Shown here in pieces: positions 33,980 through 44,300 of a stretch of 63,656 bases of DNA. The first letter of the stretch is position 1, and the number at the start of each line of letters is the position of its first letter. This stretch comes from Flectobacillus roseus (lineage in GTDB: Bacteria; Bacteroidota; Bacteroidia; Cytophagales; Spirosomataceae), in assembly GCF_030056665.1 (NCBI RefSeq), contig NZ_JASHIG010000039.1. One strand, 5' to 3'. A model generated the notes under the pieces. That model did no database searches. It was not told where the DNA came from and saw only the letters and a list, made by a program, of their open reading frames with translations. A program made the position numbers and the translations under genes.

Positions 33980-36967
33980 ATGAGAAAATGTTTATGGTAT
34001 TCTGTCTTGACAATACTGTGTACGCTAAGCAGTATTTTTGCTTATGCTCAAGACAAATTAATAACAGGTCGAGTAACAGATGCTTCTGAGGAGGCGCTCC
34101 CAGGCGTGAGTATTTCAGTCAAAAACAAAAAGGCTGCCACTATCTCCGATGCCAAAGGTGAATACAAAATTAAGGCAAGTACTGGAGATATATTAGTGTT
34201 TAGTTCGGTAGGCTATGTAAAAGTCGAAAAAACAGTTTCTGCCGCAACTACCTTAAATGTAAGTTTGGTTGCCGATAACACTTCGTTAGAGGAAGTTGTT
34301 GTAGTAGGTTATGGAACAAGTCGTAAAAAAGATTTGACAGGTTCGGTGACGTCTATTACTTCAAAAGATTTCCAAACGGGTGCGATAACCACGCCAGAGC
34401 AATTGATTTCGGGCAAAGTGCCAGGGGTTTCGATTATCTCTAACAGCGGTCAGCCCGGTGCTGGTAGTACCATCCGTATTCGTGGAGGGTCATCGTTGAG
34501 TGCCAGTAATAATCCTTTGATTGTGATAGATGGTGTACCTTTAGAAGGAGAAGGAGGCATTGCGGGTGCATCCAATCCATTGAGTTTTATCAATCCCAAC
34601 GACATCGAAACTTTTACTGTTTTGAAAGACGCTTCAGCGGCTGCCATTTATGGAACTCGTGCTTCAAATGGCGTTATCATTATTACTACTAAAAAAGGTA
34701 AAAGCGGAGCTTTACGCATTAATTTTTCTTCTGTAAACTCTCTTTCTACCGTTGCTAAACAAGTAAGTGTTTTGAGTGCAGATCAGTTTCGTACTATCGT
34801 AAATGAAAAAGGAACAGCCGCTCAAAAAGCTATGTTGGGTACCGCTAATACTAACTGGCAAGATGTGATTTATCAGACCGCTCACATGACTGACAATAAC
34901 TTGAGTATTGGAGGGGAAGTAGCAAAATTGCCTTATCGTGTTTCATTAGGATTTCAGACGCAAACTGGGGTTTTGAAGACTGATAAGTTACAACGTACCT
35001 CTTTGGCTTTCTCACTAAACCCAACCTTTTTTAACAATCATTTGAAGGTAGATTTAAGTTTGAAAGGCTCACTTCAAAAGTCAAGATTCGCAAATTTAGG
35101 TGCGATTGGTGCAGCAGTTAGCTTTGACCCAACGCAACCTGTTTATGCAACAGTAAACCCACAACGTTTTGGAGGCTATTTTGAATGGCTAGACCCTAAT
35201 TCGCCAACAGGTTTGATGAACTTGGCAGGACGCAACCCTCTCGGAATGTTGGAGCAACGTTATGATGAAGGTACGCCGCAGCGTAGTATCGGGAATATTC
35301 AGTTTGACTATAAATTCCATTTTCTTCCCGAACTACGTGCCAACCTTAACTTGGGTTATGATGTGTCTAAGGGCGAAGGTACGGTCTATGTATCCGATAG
35401 CTCAGCGATTGGGTATGTAGTAGGTGGCAAGGGTGGAACCAACAATATTTACAAACAAACCAAGCAAAATACCTTACTCGAATTTTATCTCAACTATGTC
35501 AAAGATTTACACTTCCTCAAAAGTCGTGTAGATGTAATGGCTGGTTATTCTTACAATAATTACCTAACCACCAATTATAATTATGCTAGCTACACTGCTA
35601 GTGGCGAAAAGTACCCGAACACAGACCCCGCTTTTCCTTTTGACAAACCAGAAAATACCTTGATTTCATTTTTTGGTCGTGCTAACTATTCGGTCAACAA
35701 CCGATATTTCTTGACAGCTACGCTTCGTCGTGATGGTTCGTCAAGATTTGCACCTGCGAATCGTTGGGGTCTTTTTCCATCCATTGCCTTGGCTTGGGAT
35801 TTAAAGGAAGAAGGAATTTTTGCGAAAAATGAAACGCTTTCTACCCTAAAACTTCGTGCCAGTTATGGGGTTACGGGTCAGCAAGATGGTATCGGAAACT
35901 ATGATTACTACTCTTATTATGCTTTGAGTTCGCCTAACGCTGCTTATCAGTTTGGCAATTCTTACTATCAAGGTTACCGCCCAGGAGGATTTTATGCTAA
36001 TCGTAAATGGGAAGAAACTGCTTCGACCAACCTTGCTATTGATTACGGTTTTTGGGACGGTCGTGTAAAAGGTAGTGTTGATTTTTATGTAAAAAAGACC
36101 AAAGATTTATTGAATAATATTCCGCAACCTGCGGGTTCAAACTTCTCGGCGTATATTGTTGCCAATGTTGGAAGCATGGAAAATAGAGGAGTAGAGTTTA
36201 GTGTAAGTACACAAATTATTCGCAAACGTGAGTTGACATGGAATTTGGATTTTAATGCAACCTACAACGAAAACAAAATCACCAATCTTACCGTAGTGCC
36301 TGGCGACCAAAACTATGTGGGTTTCCCTTCAGGTGGAATTGCAGGTGGCATCGGAGGTCAGTTTGCCTTCATCAACTCAGTGGGTTATTCTCGTAATACT
36401 TTCTATTTATATAAGCAAGTTTATGACGCCAATGGCAAACCGTTGGAAGGTGTATTCGTTGACAGAAATAGTGATGGCGTAATCAATCAAGATGATTTGT
36501 ATAGAGGAAAAAGTTCTGTGCCAAAAGTCTTCTTTGGTTTGAGTAGCTCACTCAATTATAAGCGTTGGAATTTGGGCGTTGTGATGCGCTCGTCGGTGGG
36601 TAATTATGTCTACAACAACAACTACAGTCAAAGTGGTGTACAGAATCAGATTTTAGGGAATAATGTCCTTTACAATGCTTCTACCAACTATTTGACAACA
36701 GGATTCAAAGGAAATAGCCAACAATTGTTGAGTGATTATTATATCCAAAATGCTTCATTTGTGAGAATGGACAATGCGAATTTGAGTTATGATTTGGGTA
36801 AAATTATGAAAAATAGCAATGTCAATTTACGTCTCAATGCCAGTGTTCAAAACGTATTTGTAATTACCAAATACACAGGACTTGACCCAGAAGTGGCTTC
36901 GGGTATCGATAGCAATTTGTATCCTCGTCCACGCACATTCTCATTAGGTTTGAACTTTGATTTTTAA
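33980..36967 (+). CDS. SusC-like TonB-dependent transporter (galactan PUL)
   Basis: This 995-residue protein has a signal peptide (about 1-23), a CarboxypepD_reg domain (ITGRVTDASEEALPGVSISVK, about 28-105), a TonB-box-like EEVVVVGYGTSRKKD, a plug (GKVPGVSI, IRIRGGSSL, PLIVIDGVPLEGEGG, DASAAAIYGTRASNGVIIITTKKGK) and a barrel ending LGLNFDF. It is paired with SusD (11-bp gap to the chosen start). It is the importer for beta-1,4-galacto-oligosaccharides if the locus works as proposed. The divergent HTCS and the direct repeats in front of it suggest tight substrate induction. Confidence 0.95.
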   Translation: MRKCLWYSVLTILCTLSSIFAYAQDKLITGRVTDASEEALPGVSISVKNKKAATISDAKGEYKIKASTGDILVFSSVGYVKVEKTVSAATTLNVSLVADNTSLEEVVVVGYGTSRKKDLTGSVTSITSKDFQTGAITTPEQLISGKVPGVSIISNSGQPGAGSTIRIRGGSSLSASNNPLIVIDGVPLEGEGGIAGASNPLSFINPNDIETFTVLKDASAAAIYGTRASNGVIIITTKKGKSGALRINFSSVNSLSTVAKQVSVLSADQFRTIVNEKGTAAQKAMLGTANTNWQDVIYQTAHMTDNNLSIGGEVAKLPYRVSLGFQTQTGVLKTDKLQRTSLAFSLNPTFFNNHLKVDLSLKGSLQKSRFANLGAIGAAVSFDPTQPVYATVNPQRFGGYFEWLDPNSPTGLMNLAGRNPLGMLEQRYDEGTPQRSIGNIQFDYKFHFLPELRANLNLGYDVSKGEGTVYVSDSSAIGYVVGGKGGTNNIYKQTKQNTLLEFYLNYVKDLHFLKSRVDVMAGYSYNNYLTTNYNYASYTASGEKYPNTDPAFPFDKPENTLISFFGRANYSVNNRYFLTATLRRDGSSRFAPANRWGLFPSIALAWDLKEEGIFAKNETLSTLKLRASYGVTGQQDGIGNYDYYSYYALSSPNAAYQFGNSYYQGYRPGGFYANRKWEETASTNLAIDYGFWDGRVKGSVDFYVKKTKDLLNNIPQPAGSNFSAYIVANVGSMENRGVEFSVSTQIIRKRELTWNLDFNATYNENKITNLTVVPGDQNYVGFPSGGIAGGIGGQFAFINSVGYSRNTFYLYKQVYDANGKPLEGVFVDRNSDGVINQDDLYRGKSSVPKVFFGLSSSLNYKRWNLGVVMRSSVGNYVYNNNYSQSGVQNQILGNNVLYNASTNYLTTGFKGNSQQLLSDYYIQNASFVRMDNANLSYDLGKIMKNSNVNLRLNASVQNVFVITKYTGLDPEVASGIDSNLYPRPRTFSLGLNFDF

Positions 36968-36977
36968 TGATAATTCC

Positions 36978-38585
36978 ATGAAAATTTCCTATATAAAAAT
37001 AACGCTTGCCGCTTTTTTACTAAGCATCGGTACATCCTGCACAAGCGATTTGGATTTACTACCAACGAACGATATTACTTCTGAAACAGTTTACAAAACC
37101 CCACAAGGATACAAACAAGGTCTGGCGAAAGTATATGCAGCCTTTGCTTTGACGGGTAATACAGGTGGCACGGGTAGCCCAGATATTCCTTCTCAAATTA
37201 TTGCAGATGAAGGGAACTCTGATTTCTTACGCTTGTATTGGAATTTGCAAGAAATCACCACAGACGAAGCCGCTTGGACTTGGCAAAATGATGCGGGAGT
37301 AAAAGGGCTAAAAGAAATGTCTTGGTCGGCAATTAATCCTATTGTCAATGGATTGTATTATCGCTCGTTTTTTCAAATTACGCTTTGTAATGATTTTATT
37401 CGTGAATCGTCGGATGCTAATTTGAGCAAAAGAGGTATTACTGGAACTGATGCCGACAATATCCGAAAATACCGTGCTGAAGCTCGCTTTATTCGTGCCT
37501 ACCAATATTGGGTTTTGATGGATATGTTCGGAAATCCTCCTTTTGCTACAGAAAACGATGCGATAGGGACAACTATTCCAAAGCAAATTCAGCGTAAAGA
37601 TTTATTCAATTATATCGAATCTGAGTTAAAAGCTATCGAAAACGATTTGATGGCACCGGGACAAAACGAGTATCCACGTGCTGAAAAATCAGCGGCTTGG
37701 GCATTACTTTCTCGATTGTATCTCAATGCAGAAGTGTACACAGGAACGCCAAAATACACTGACGCGATTACGTATTGCAATAAGTTAAGAGACGTGAATT
37801 ATGGTTTGCATACCAATTACCGTGAATTGACCATAGCCGACAACCATTTGAATACCAAAGAAAATATTTTCATGATTGCCTACGATGGTACCAATACCCA
37901 AAACTGGGGTGGAACTACCTATTTGACGCATGGTCAAGCGGCTTTGCCTGGTGATTTATCAGGAACAAATGGCAACTGGGGAGGCTTGCGCCATTCACAA
38001 AACTTTGTGAGTTTGTTTGTTGACCCTTCTGGCAATACTGATACACGTGCTCAGTTTTACACGATTGGACAAAATAGAGATATGACTGATTTGTACACTG
38101 GAACAGATGGGTATTCTTCTTCAAAATACAGAAACAAGACTCGTTCAGGAGCCAAAGCACCTAATCAAGATTTGGCAGGAAACTTTGTGGATATAGATTT
38201 TCCACTTTTCCGTATGGGAGAAATCTATTTGACCTATGCTGAAGCGGTATTGCGTGGTGGAACGGGTGGTGATTTGAGTACGGCTTTGTCGTTGGTAAAC
38301 CAATTACGTACCCGTGCCTACAATGGCAAAACCACAGGCAATATCGTGTCCAATCAGTTGACTTTAGATTTTATCTTGGACGAAAGAGGTCGTGAATTGT
38401 ACTATGAGGCACACCGAAGAACGGATTTAGTTCGCTATAAAAAATTCACAACAGGAGCTTATCTCTGGGCTTGGAAGGGTGGCACTGCCAACGGTCGCTC
38501 GGTGGAGGATAAATACAATATCTTCCCTATTCCTGCCAATGACCTTTCTTCAAATCCTAATTTGGTTCAGAATAAAGGATACTAA
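36978..38585 (+). CDS. SusD-like glycan-binding lipoprotein (galactan PUL)
   Basis: The start at 36978 gives the lipoprotein signal MKISYIKITLAAFLLSIGTSC (lipobox Cys21); an ATG at 36957 would overlap susC and bury the signal. The protein has 535 residues: SDLDLLPTNDI, the SusD block YRAEARFIRAYQYWVLMDMFGNPPF (about 170-194), LDFILDERGRELYYEAHRRTDLVRY (about 457-481) and the terminal NPNLVQNKGY. It partners the preceding SusC. Confidence 0.95.
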   Translation: MKISYIKITLAAFLLSIGTSCTSDLDLLPTNDITSETVYKTPQGYKQGLAKVYAAFALTGNTGGTGSPDIPSQIIADEGNSDFLRLYWNLQEITTDEAAWTWQNDAGVKGLKEMSWSAINPIVNGLYYRSFFQITLCNDFIRESSDANLSKRGITGTDADNIRKYRAEARFIRAYQYWVLMDMFGNPPFATENDAIGTTIPKQIQRKDLFNYIESELKAIENDLMAPGQNEYPRAEKSAAWALLSRLYLNAEVYTGTPKYTDAITYCNKLRDVNYGLHTNYRELTIADNHLNTKENIFMIAYDGTNTQNWGGTTYLTHGQAALPGDLSGTNGNWGGLRHSQNFVSLFVDPSGNTDTRAQFYTIGQNRDMTDLYTGTDGYSSSKYRNKTRSGAKAPNQDLAGNFVDIDFPLFRMGEIYLTYAEAVLRGGTGGDLSTALSLVNQLRTRAYNGKTTGNIVSNQLTLDFILDERGRELYYEAHRRTDLVRYKKFTTGAYLWAWKGGTANGRSVEDKYNIFPIPANDLSSNPNLVQNKGY

Positions 38586-38639
38586 GTACTAGTGCTGAAT
38601 GATGAGTTATGAATTGAGAATGTAAAATTAGTACCGTAC

Positions 38640-38855
38640 GAAGGATTTCCAATAATTGCGGATTTGGGATTTTTGATTTCGGAAGTTTTAGAATTTTAAA
38701 AACATGAGTCGAAAAAATTGATTCACTTCCGAAATTCAATATCCGATATCCGAAATGGATAATGACCTAGTTCGAGACTTGGTCTCGGACTAGCTTTTGT
38801 TTCAGTTTATAAACTGAATTAAAAAATAAGTCCAAGACTAAGTCTTGAACTAGTA
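38640..38855. repeat. Two dispersed palindromic repeats between susD and the SusE-like gene
   Basis: 38640-38760 holds GGATTTTTGATTTCGGAAG and, inverted, CACTTCCGAAATTCAATATC; a relative lies at 54131-54242. 38766-38855 is a 90-bp element, AGTTCGAGACTTGGTCTCGG to AGACTAAGTCTTGAACTAG, with the hairpin CAGTTTATAAACTG. It resembles the element at 5950-6035 and the ends of the 150-bp element near 59505. The operon continues across them, so they would be present in its mRNA. Confidence 0.65.
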
Positions 38856-38906
38856 ATTATTTACCTGTTCAAAAAATCAATTTTGGTATTTCTAAATAGA
38901 AATTCA

Positions 38907-39965
38907 ATGAAAAAAATCATACAATATCTCTGTTTGAGCTTGTTTTTGCAAAGTCTTGTGGCTTGCGAAAACGACGAAGTAAAAACCTATATGAGTGCTC
39001 AGACGCAAGCACCTAAATTGTCTTCCACTCAAACCAATTATGTGTTATCGGCAAATACAGCCAACGATAGTACTGTATCTTTGACGTGGGCACGTTCGGA
39101 TTATGGTTTTAGTGCTGCCGCAAAATATACCTTGCAAATTGCCAAAGCAGGAACCAATTTTGCAGCGCCTAAAGAAGTGAGTTTGGGAAATGCAACCTCA
39201 TTCAAATATACCACAGCTGATTTTAACCAATTAGCTATTTTACAAGGACTCAAGCCAAGTGCTGTTGGACAATTGGAAGTTCGTGTAAAATCGAGTGTTT
39301 CTGAATCTGTGGCAGATTTGTATTCAAATACATTGACGGTTTCGGTTACGCCTTATATTGTCGTAATCAATTACCCATCGCTTTGGGTAGCAGGAGATTT
39401 TCAGGGCTGGAATCCAGCAACAGCACCAAAAATCTCCTCAAGAAATTCGAATGGTATATACGAAGGTTACGTTTGGATTTCGGGAGGTACTCGTCAATTT
39501 AAACTGACAAGTCAACCAGATTGGAATGGTATTGCCTACGGTTGGGCAAGTAGCACGACCACTGGTACCGACGTATCAGGTACAATAAATACAAGCGGAG
39601 GAAACTTGTTTGTTCCAGCAGATGGTTATTTCTTAATCAAAGCCAATACCAATACAAATACTTGGAGTGCAACCAAAACAACTTGGTCAATTATCGGAGA
39701 TGCGCCAGAAGGCTCAAACTGGTCAAATGATATTCCAATGCAGTTTGATGCGACCAAAAATGTTTGGAAAGTAACCACCAAATTGAATGTTGGTAGTTTG
39801 AAATTTAGAGCCAATAGCGGTTGGACCATCAATTTGGGCGATACTGGTGCCGACCTAAGTCTTGAGTATGATGGAACAGATATTAAAATTCCGTCAAACC
39901 TAACTGGAACCAGAACCATTACTCTTGATTTGAAAGCTGGGAATTATACTTATACGATTGAATAG
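38907..39965 (+). CDS. SusE-like outer-membrane glycan-binding lipoprotein
   Basis: ATG 38907 gives MKKIIQYLCLSLFLQSLVAC, a lipoprotein signal with Cys20; an upstream ATG adds 8 unrelated residues. The protein has 352 residues. The first domain is Ig/FnIII-like as in SusE (about 30-155). Two SusE/SusF-type beta-sandwich binding modules follow: LWVAGDFQGWNPATAPK (about 160-255) and WSIIGDAPEGSNWSNDIPM (about 262-352). It probably binds galactan at the surface. It corresponds in position to the SusE-like gene of Bacteroides galactan PULs. Confidence 0.88.
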   Translation: MKKIIQYLCLSLFLQSLVACENDEVKTYMSAQTQAPKLSSTQTNYVLSANTANDSTVSLTWARSDYGFSAAAKYTLQIAKAGTNFAAPKEVSLGNATSFKYTTADFNQLAILQGLKPSAVGQLEVRVKSSVSESVADLYSNTLTVSVTPYIVVINYPSLWVAGDFQGWNPATAPKISSRNSNGIYEGYVWISGGTRQFKLTSQPDWNGIAYGWASSTTTGTDVSGTINTSGGNLFVPADGYFLIKANTNTNTWSATKTTWSIIGDAPEGSNWSNDIPMQFDATKNVWKVTTKLNVGSLKFRANSGWTINLGDTGADLSLEYDGTDIKIPSNLTGTRTITLDLKAGNYTYTIE

Positions 39966-39969
39966 AAAT

Positions 39970-40243
39970 AGTGTTTTAGGCAAAAGGCACAAGGTAAAGA
40001 GTGTTAACTTGATTATTGGACAAAATAGTTCAAGACTTAGTCTTGGACTCATTTTTCAACAGTTTAAAACTGTTTTTAAAAAATTCAGTGAAAAATTCTA
40101 TGCACCTGAATAACACTTTCTCGTTTTGTCCAGTAATCAGAGTTTTAACATGTTTTTTAGTTACTATAGATTTGTTCTTGCCGAAAACCCATTGCCGAAA
40201 GCCAAATAATTGAATTCTATTTTATGCACTAACTTTTTAATAC
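39970..40243. repeat. Cluster of dispersed repeat fragments before the GH53 gene
   Basis: 39970-40007 matches part of the 28779/49720 repeat. 40025-40085 (AGTTCAAGACTTAGTCTTGG, then CAGTTTAAAACTG) is an end of the 90-bp family. 40188-40243 carries CCGAAAGCCAAATAATTGAA, also near coaD and in part near 49805. No gene is present in this 294-bp gap. Confidence 0.6.
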
Positions 40244-40259
40244 AAATACTTAAACTCTC

Positions 40260-41306
40260 ATGATGAATTTAAAACGACATTTTCATTTTTTGATGGCTTC
40301 GGTATTGCTCATTGCTTGTAGCAACAATACGCCAGCTCCAGCCGAACCAACACCTGTAACACCAGTAACTTCCACATTTGCCAAAGGTGCAGATATTAGT
40401 TGGATTACAGAAATGGAAGCCAAGGGAATCAAATTCTACAACGCCGCAGGTACCCAAATGGAAGGAATGGCTTTAATGAAGTCCTTAGGGATGAATACTA
40501 TTCGTTTGAGAGTTTGGGTAAATCCATCGCCTGCCTATAACGATAAAGCCGATGTGGTGGCAAAGGCGATTCGTGCCAAAAATTTGGGAATGCGTATTAT
40601 GATTGACTTTCATTACAGCGACAATTGGGCTGACCCAGGTAAACAAACCAAACCTGCGGCTTGGGCAAATATGGATTTGGCTGGACTAAAAACTGCTATT
40701 GCCAATCATACCACAGATGTGCTAAATGAACTCAAAAAGAATAATGTTACTCCTGAATGGGTACAGGTAGGTAATGAAACCAACGACGGAATGCTTTGGC
40801 CAACGGGTCGTGCCTCGACGAATATGAGTGGTTTTGCTCAAATGATTAATGCTGGATATGATGCTGTAAAGGCGGTTTTCCCACAATCAAAAGTGATTGT
40901 TCACTTAGCGAATGGTTATGATAATAGCCTGTTTCGTTGGATGTTTGATGGCTTGAAGTCAAATGGAGCAAAGTATGATGTCATTGGTATGTCTTTATAC
41001 CCAACTTGGGCCAACTCGACTTGGCAGGTGGCTAATCAAAATTGTTTGAACAACATGAATGATATGGTTTCTCGCTACGGTAAAGAAGTAATGATTGTAG
41101 AAATCGGTATGCCTTGGGATCAGGCTACAGAATGTCAAGCGTTTATTAAGGATATTATCACAAAAACAAAATCTGTTTCTAGTTCGAAAGGTTTGGGCGT
41201 TCTGTATTGGGAACCACAGGCGTATAAAAATTGGGTGGGTTATACTTTAGGGGCTTTTGATAACACTGGAAAACCTACGGTGGCGCTCAACTCGTTTGCA
41301 GATTAA
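40260..41306 (+). CDS. GH53 endo-beta-1,4-galactanase lipoprotein
   Basis: This 348-residue protein has a lipoprotein signal (lipobox LLIAC, Cys20), a Pro/Thr-rich linker (about 24-38), then a single GH53 TIM barrel: KGADISWITEMEAKG, NTIRLRVWVNPSP and IMIDFHYSDNWADPGKQTKP. The probable acid/base is Glu173 in QVGNETNDG, and the probable nucleophile is Glu281 in IVEIGMPWD. GH53 enzymes cut beta-1,4-galactan chains of pectic arabinogalactan I internally. The lipid anchor suggests surface action before import by SusCD. Confidence 0.95.
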   Translation: MMNLKRHFHFLMASVLLIACSNNTPAPAEPTPVTPVTSTFAKGADISWITEMEAKGIKFYNAAGTQMEGMALMKSLGMNTIRLRVWVNPSPAYNDKADVVAKAIRAKNLGMRIMIDFHYSDNWADPGKQTKPAAWANMDLAGLKTAIANHTTDVLNELKKNNVTPEWVQVGNETNDGMLWPTGRASTNMSGFAQMINAGYDAVKAVFPQSKVIVHLANGYDNSLFRWMFDGLKSNGAKYDVIGMSLYPTWANSTWQVANQNCLNNMNDMVSRYGKEVMIVEIGMPWDQATECQAFIKDIITKTKSVSSSKGLGVLYWEPQAYKNWVGYTLGAFDNTGKPTVALNSFAD

Positions 41307-41395
41307 ATGCAATAGATTTGAAAATTTGAGGATTTGAAAATTTGGAAATGCGTATAGATATATATCCGCATTTCTCATTTTTATTAAACTATTTT

Positions 41396-44300
41396 ATGCA
41401 AAAACTAAAAACTTATCTATTCAAACTGACTTTGGCATTAGCGATTGTCACTTTGATACAGAAACCTACTTTATCCCAAAACTCAAGAACAAAAACCAAT
41501 TTTGATAAGGATTGGCGTTTTCATTTGGGACATTTTTCTAACCCTGATAAAGATTTTAATTATGGTTTAACCAACCTTTTTTATAAATCAGGTTCGGCTG
41601 TGAATACCGCTATCGACCCGAAGTTTGTAGATTCCTCATGGACGAAACTCAATTTGCCTCATGACTGGGTGGTTGCTTTGCCATTTGTCAAATCCGAAGA
41701 TGCGCACGTAGAGTCACATGGTTTTAAGCCTGTTGGTGGTCAATTCCCTGAAACTTCAATTGGTTGGTATCGCAAGCATTTTAGTTTGACGCCTGCCGAT
41801 TCGGGAAGTCGTTATTCTGTTCAATTTGATGGTATTTATCGTGATGCCAATGTATGGATTAATGGCTTTTATCTAGGAAATAACAAGAGTGGTTATTTAG
41901 GAGCTTCGTATGATATTACCGATTTTTTGAATTTTCATAAAGACAATGTTATCGTAGTTCGTGTCGACGCTTCGCAATACGAAGGCTGGTTTTATGAAGG
42001 AGCAGGTATTTATCGTCATGTATGGCTAAATCGCTATCAAAATGCTCATATTCAAGAAGATGGCATTTTTGCTTATTCAGAAATAAAAGGCAATAAAGCC
42101 AATATAATGGTAGAAACGACTTTCAAAAATGAAGATTATAAATCTGACAACCTGACTATCACAAGTTATTTGTTGGATAGAAATGGTAAAGTAGTTGCCA
42201 AATCTCCTGAACAAGCTTTTACCTTAAAGGCTCAGGAAGAGAAAATGGCAAGCCAAGCCATCAGCATCGCTAATCCTCGTCTTTGGTCTTTAGAAGATCC
42301 ATATTTGTACAAGATTAAAGTTGAATTGAAATCACAAGGTAAAGTAGTTGACCAACAACAGTTTAGATTTGGTATTCGTACTATTGATATCAAACCGAAC
42401 GGCGTATTTGTGAATGGGAAACACGTGAAAATCTTGGGAACGAACAATCACCAAGACCATGCGGGAGTAGGTAGTGCTATGCCAGATTATTTGCAATATT
42501 ACCGAATCGGTTTACTGAAAAATATGGGTTCGAATGCTTATCGTGCGAGTCACCATGCGCCAACTCCTGAATTGATAGAGGCTTGCGATAGTTTGGGAAT
42601 GTTGTTGTTGGACGAACAACGATTATTGAATAGTGGAACGGAATATATGAATCAGTTTGAAAGACTGATTAAAAGAGATAGAAATCATGCTTCTGTATTT
42701 TTGTGGAGCATAGGCAACGAGGAGGGATGGATTCAGAAAAATACGGTTGGAAAAAGAATTGCTTTGACTTTATTAGCCAAACAAAAACAATTAGACCCTA
42801 CCCGCACTTCAACGTATGCCGCAGACTTAGCCAATCATTTTGCAGGCGTAAATGAAGTGATTCCTGTGCGTGGTTTCAACTATCGTCAGTTTGCGGTGGA
42901 AGATTATCACAAAGACCATCCAACTCAGCCGATTATCGGCACTGAAATGGGAAGTACCGTTACCACAAGAGGGATTTATGAAAAAGATACCATCAGAGGA
43001 TATGTTCCTGACCAAGATATTACAGCACCTTGGTGGGCAAGTAAAGCCGAGGAATGGTGGAAGTTGGCAGCTAACAATGACTTTTGGTTAGGCGGTTTTA
43101 TTTGGACAGGGTTTGATTATCGTGGCGAACCAACGCCTTATCGCTGGCCAAATGTCAACTCGCATTTTGGGATGATGGATGTCTGTGGTTTCCCCAAAAA
43201 TCTATATTATTACTATCAAAGTTGGTGGACAGACAAAGACGTGTTGCACATAGCACCGCATTGGAACTGGCAAGGAAAAGAAGGTCAACCGATTAATGTT
43301 TGGGTCAATAGCAATGCAGACGAAGTAGAACTATTCTTGAATGAAAAATCTTTGGGAAAAAAGGTTATGCCACGTAATGGGCATTTGAATTGGTCAGTGA
43401 ATTATGCTGCTGGAAAATTGGAAGCCGTAGGTTGGAAAAAAGGTAGAAAGATTACGACAAAAGTAGAAACTACGGGTTTGCCTTACGAGGTAGTTGTTAC
43501 GCCATACAAAACGACGGCTATTGCTGATGGAAAAGACCTTAGTATTATCAATATTTCTGTGGTAGACAAAGAAGGTCGTGAAGTGCCGAATGCCGATAAT
43601 TTGATAAAGTTTAAGCTCAAAGGCGATGCAAAAATTATCGGTGTGGGTAATGGCGACCCAAGTAGTCATGAACCAGACCAATGTGCCGAGGGAATGTGGC
43701 AACGTAGTTTATTTAATGGAAAATGTCAGGTAATTGTCCAAATGGGCGAAAATCCAAGTATGATTCAATTTGAGGCATTGGCAACAGGCTTATATGCTGG
43801 TGGAACTGATATTTTGACCGTTTCTCCCGAAAAAATAGCACAAGTAAGTATCGACCCAACGTACCAACTTAAACCAGAAGCCAAAAAATCAGCAGCGATT
43901 GATAAAATGCTCGGAGCGGATATTTCTTTTTTACCAGAATTAGAAGCAAAAAATATCAAGTTTTCTGATAAAGGTGTTGAGAAAGATGCCATCCAAATCT
44001 TGAAAGATCATGGTTTTAATTATGTTCGTTTGAGAATTTTCCATAATCCTGCCCAGCCAAAAGGCTACTCACCAACAACAGGGTTTTGTGATTTAGTACA
44101 TACCAAAGAAATGGTCAAACGTGCCAAAGCTCATGGGTTGAAAGTATTATTGGATTTTCATTATTCAGATTATTGGGCTGACCCTGGTAAGCAGTTTAAG
44201 CCTTTGGCGTGGGAAGGGAAGAACTTTTTAGACCTCAAAAAATCTTTATATGATTACACGTATGAGGTGATGCAAGCCTTGAAGGCACAGGGAACTTTAC

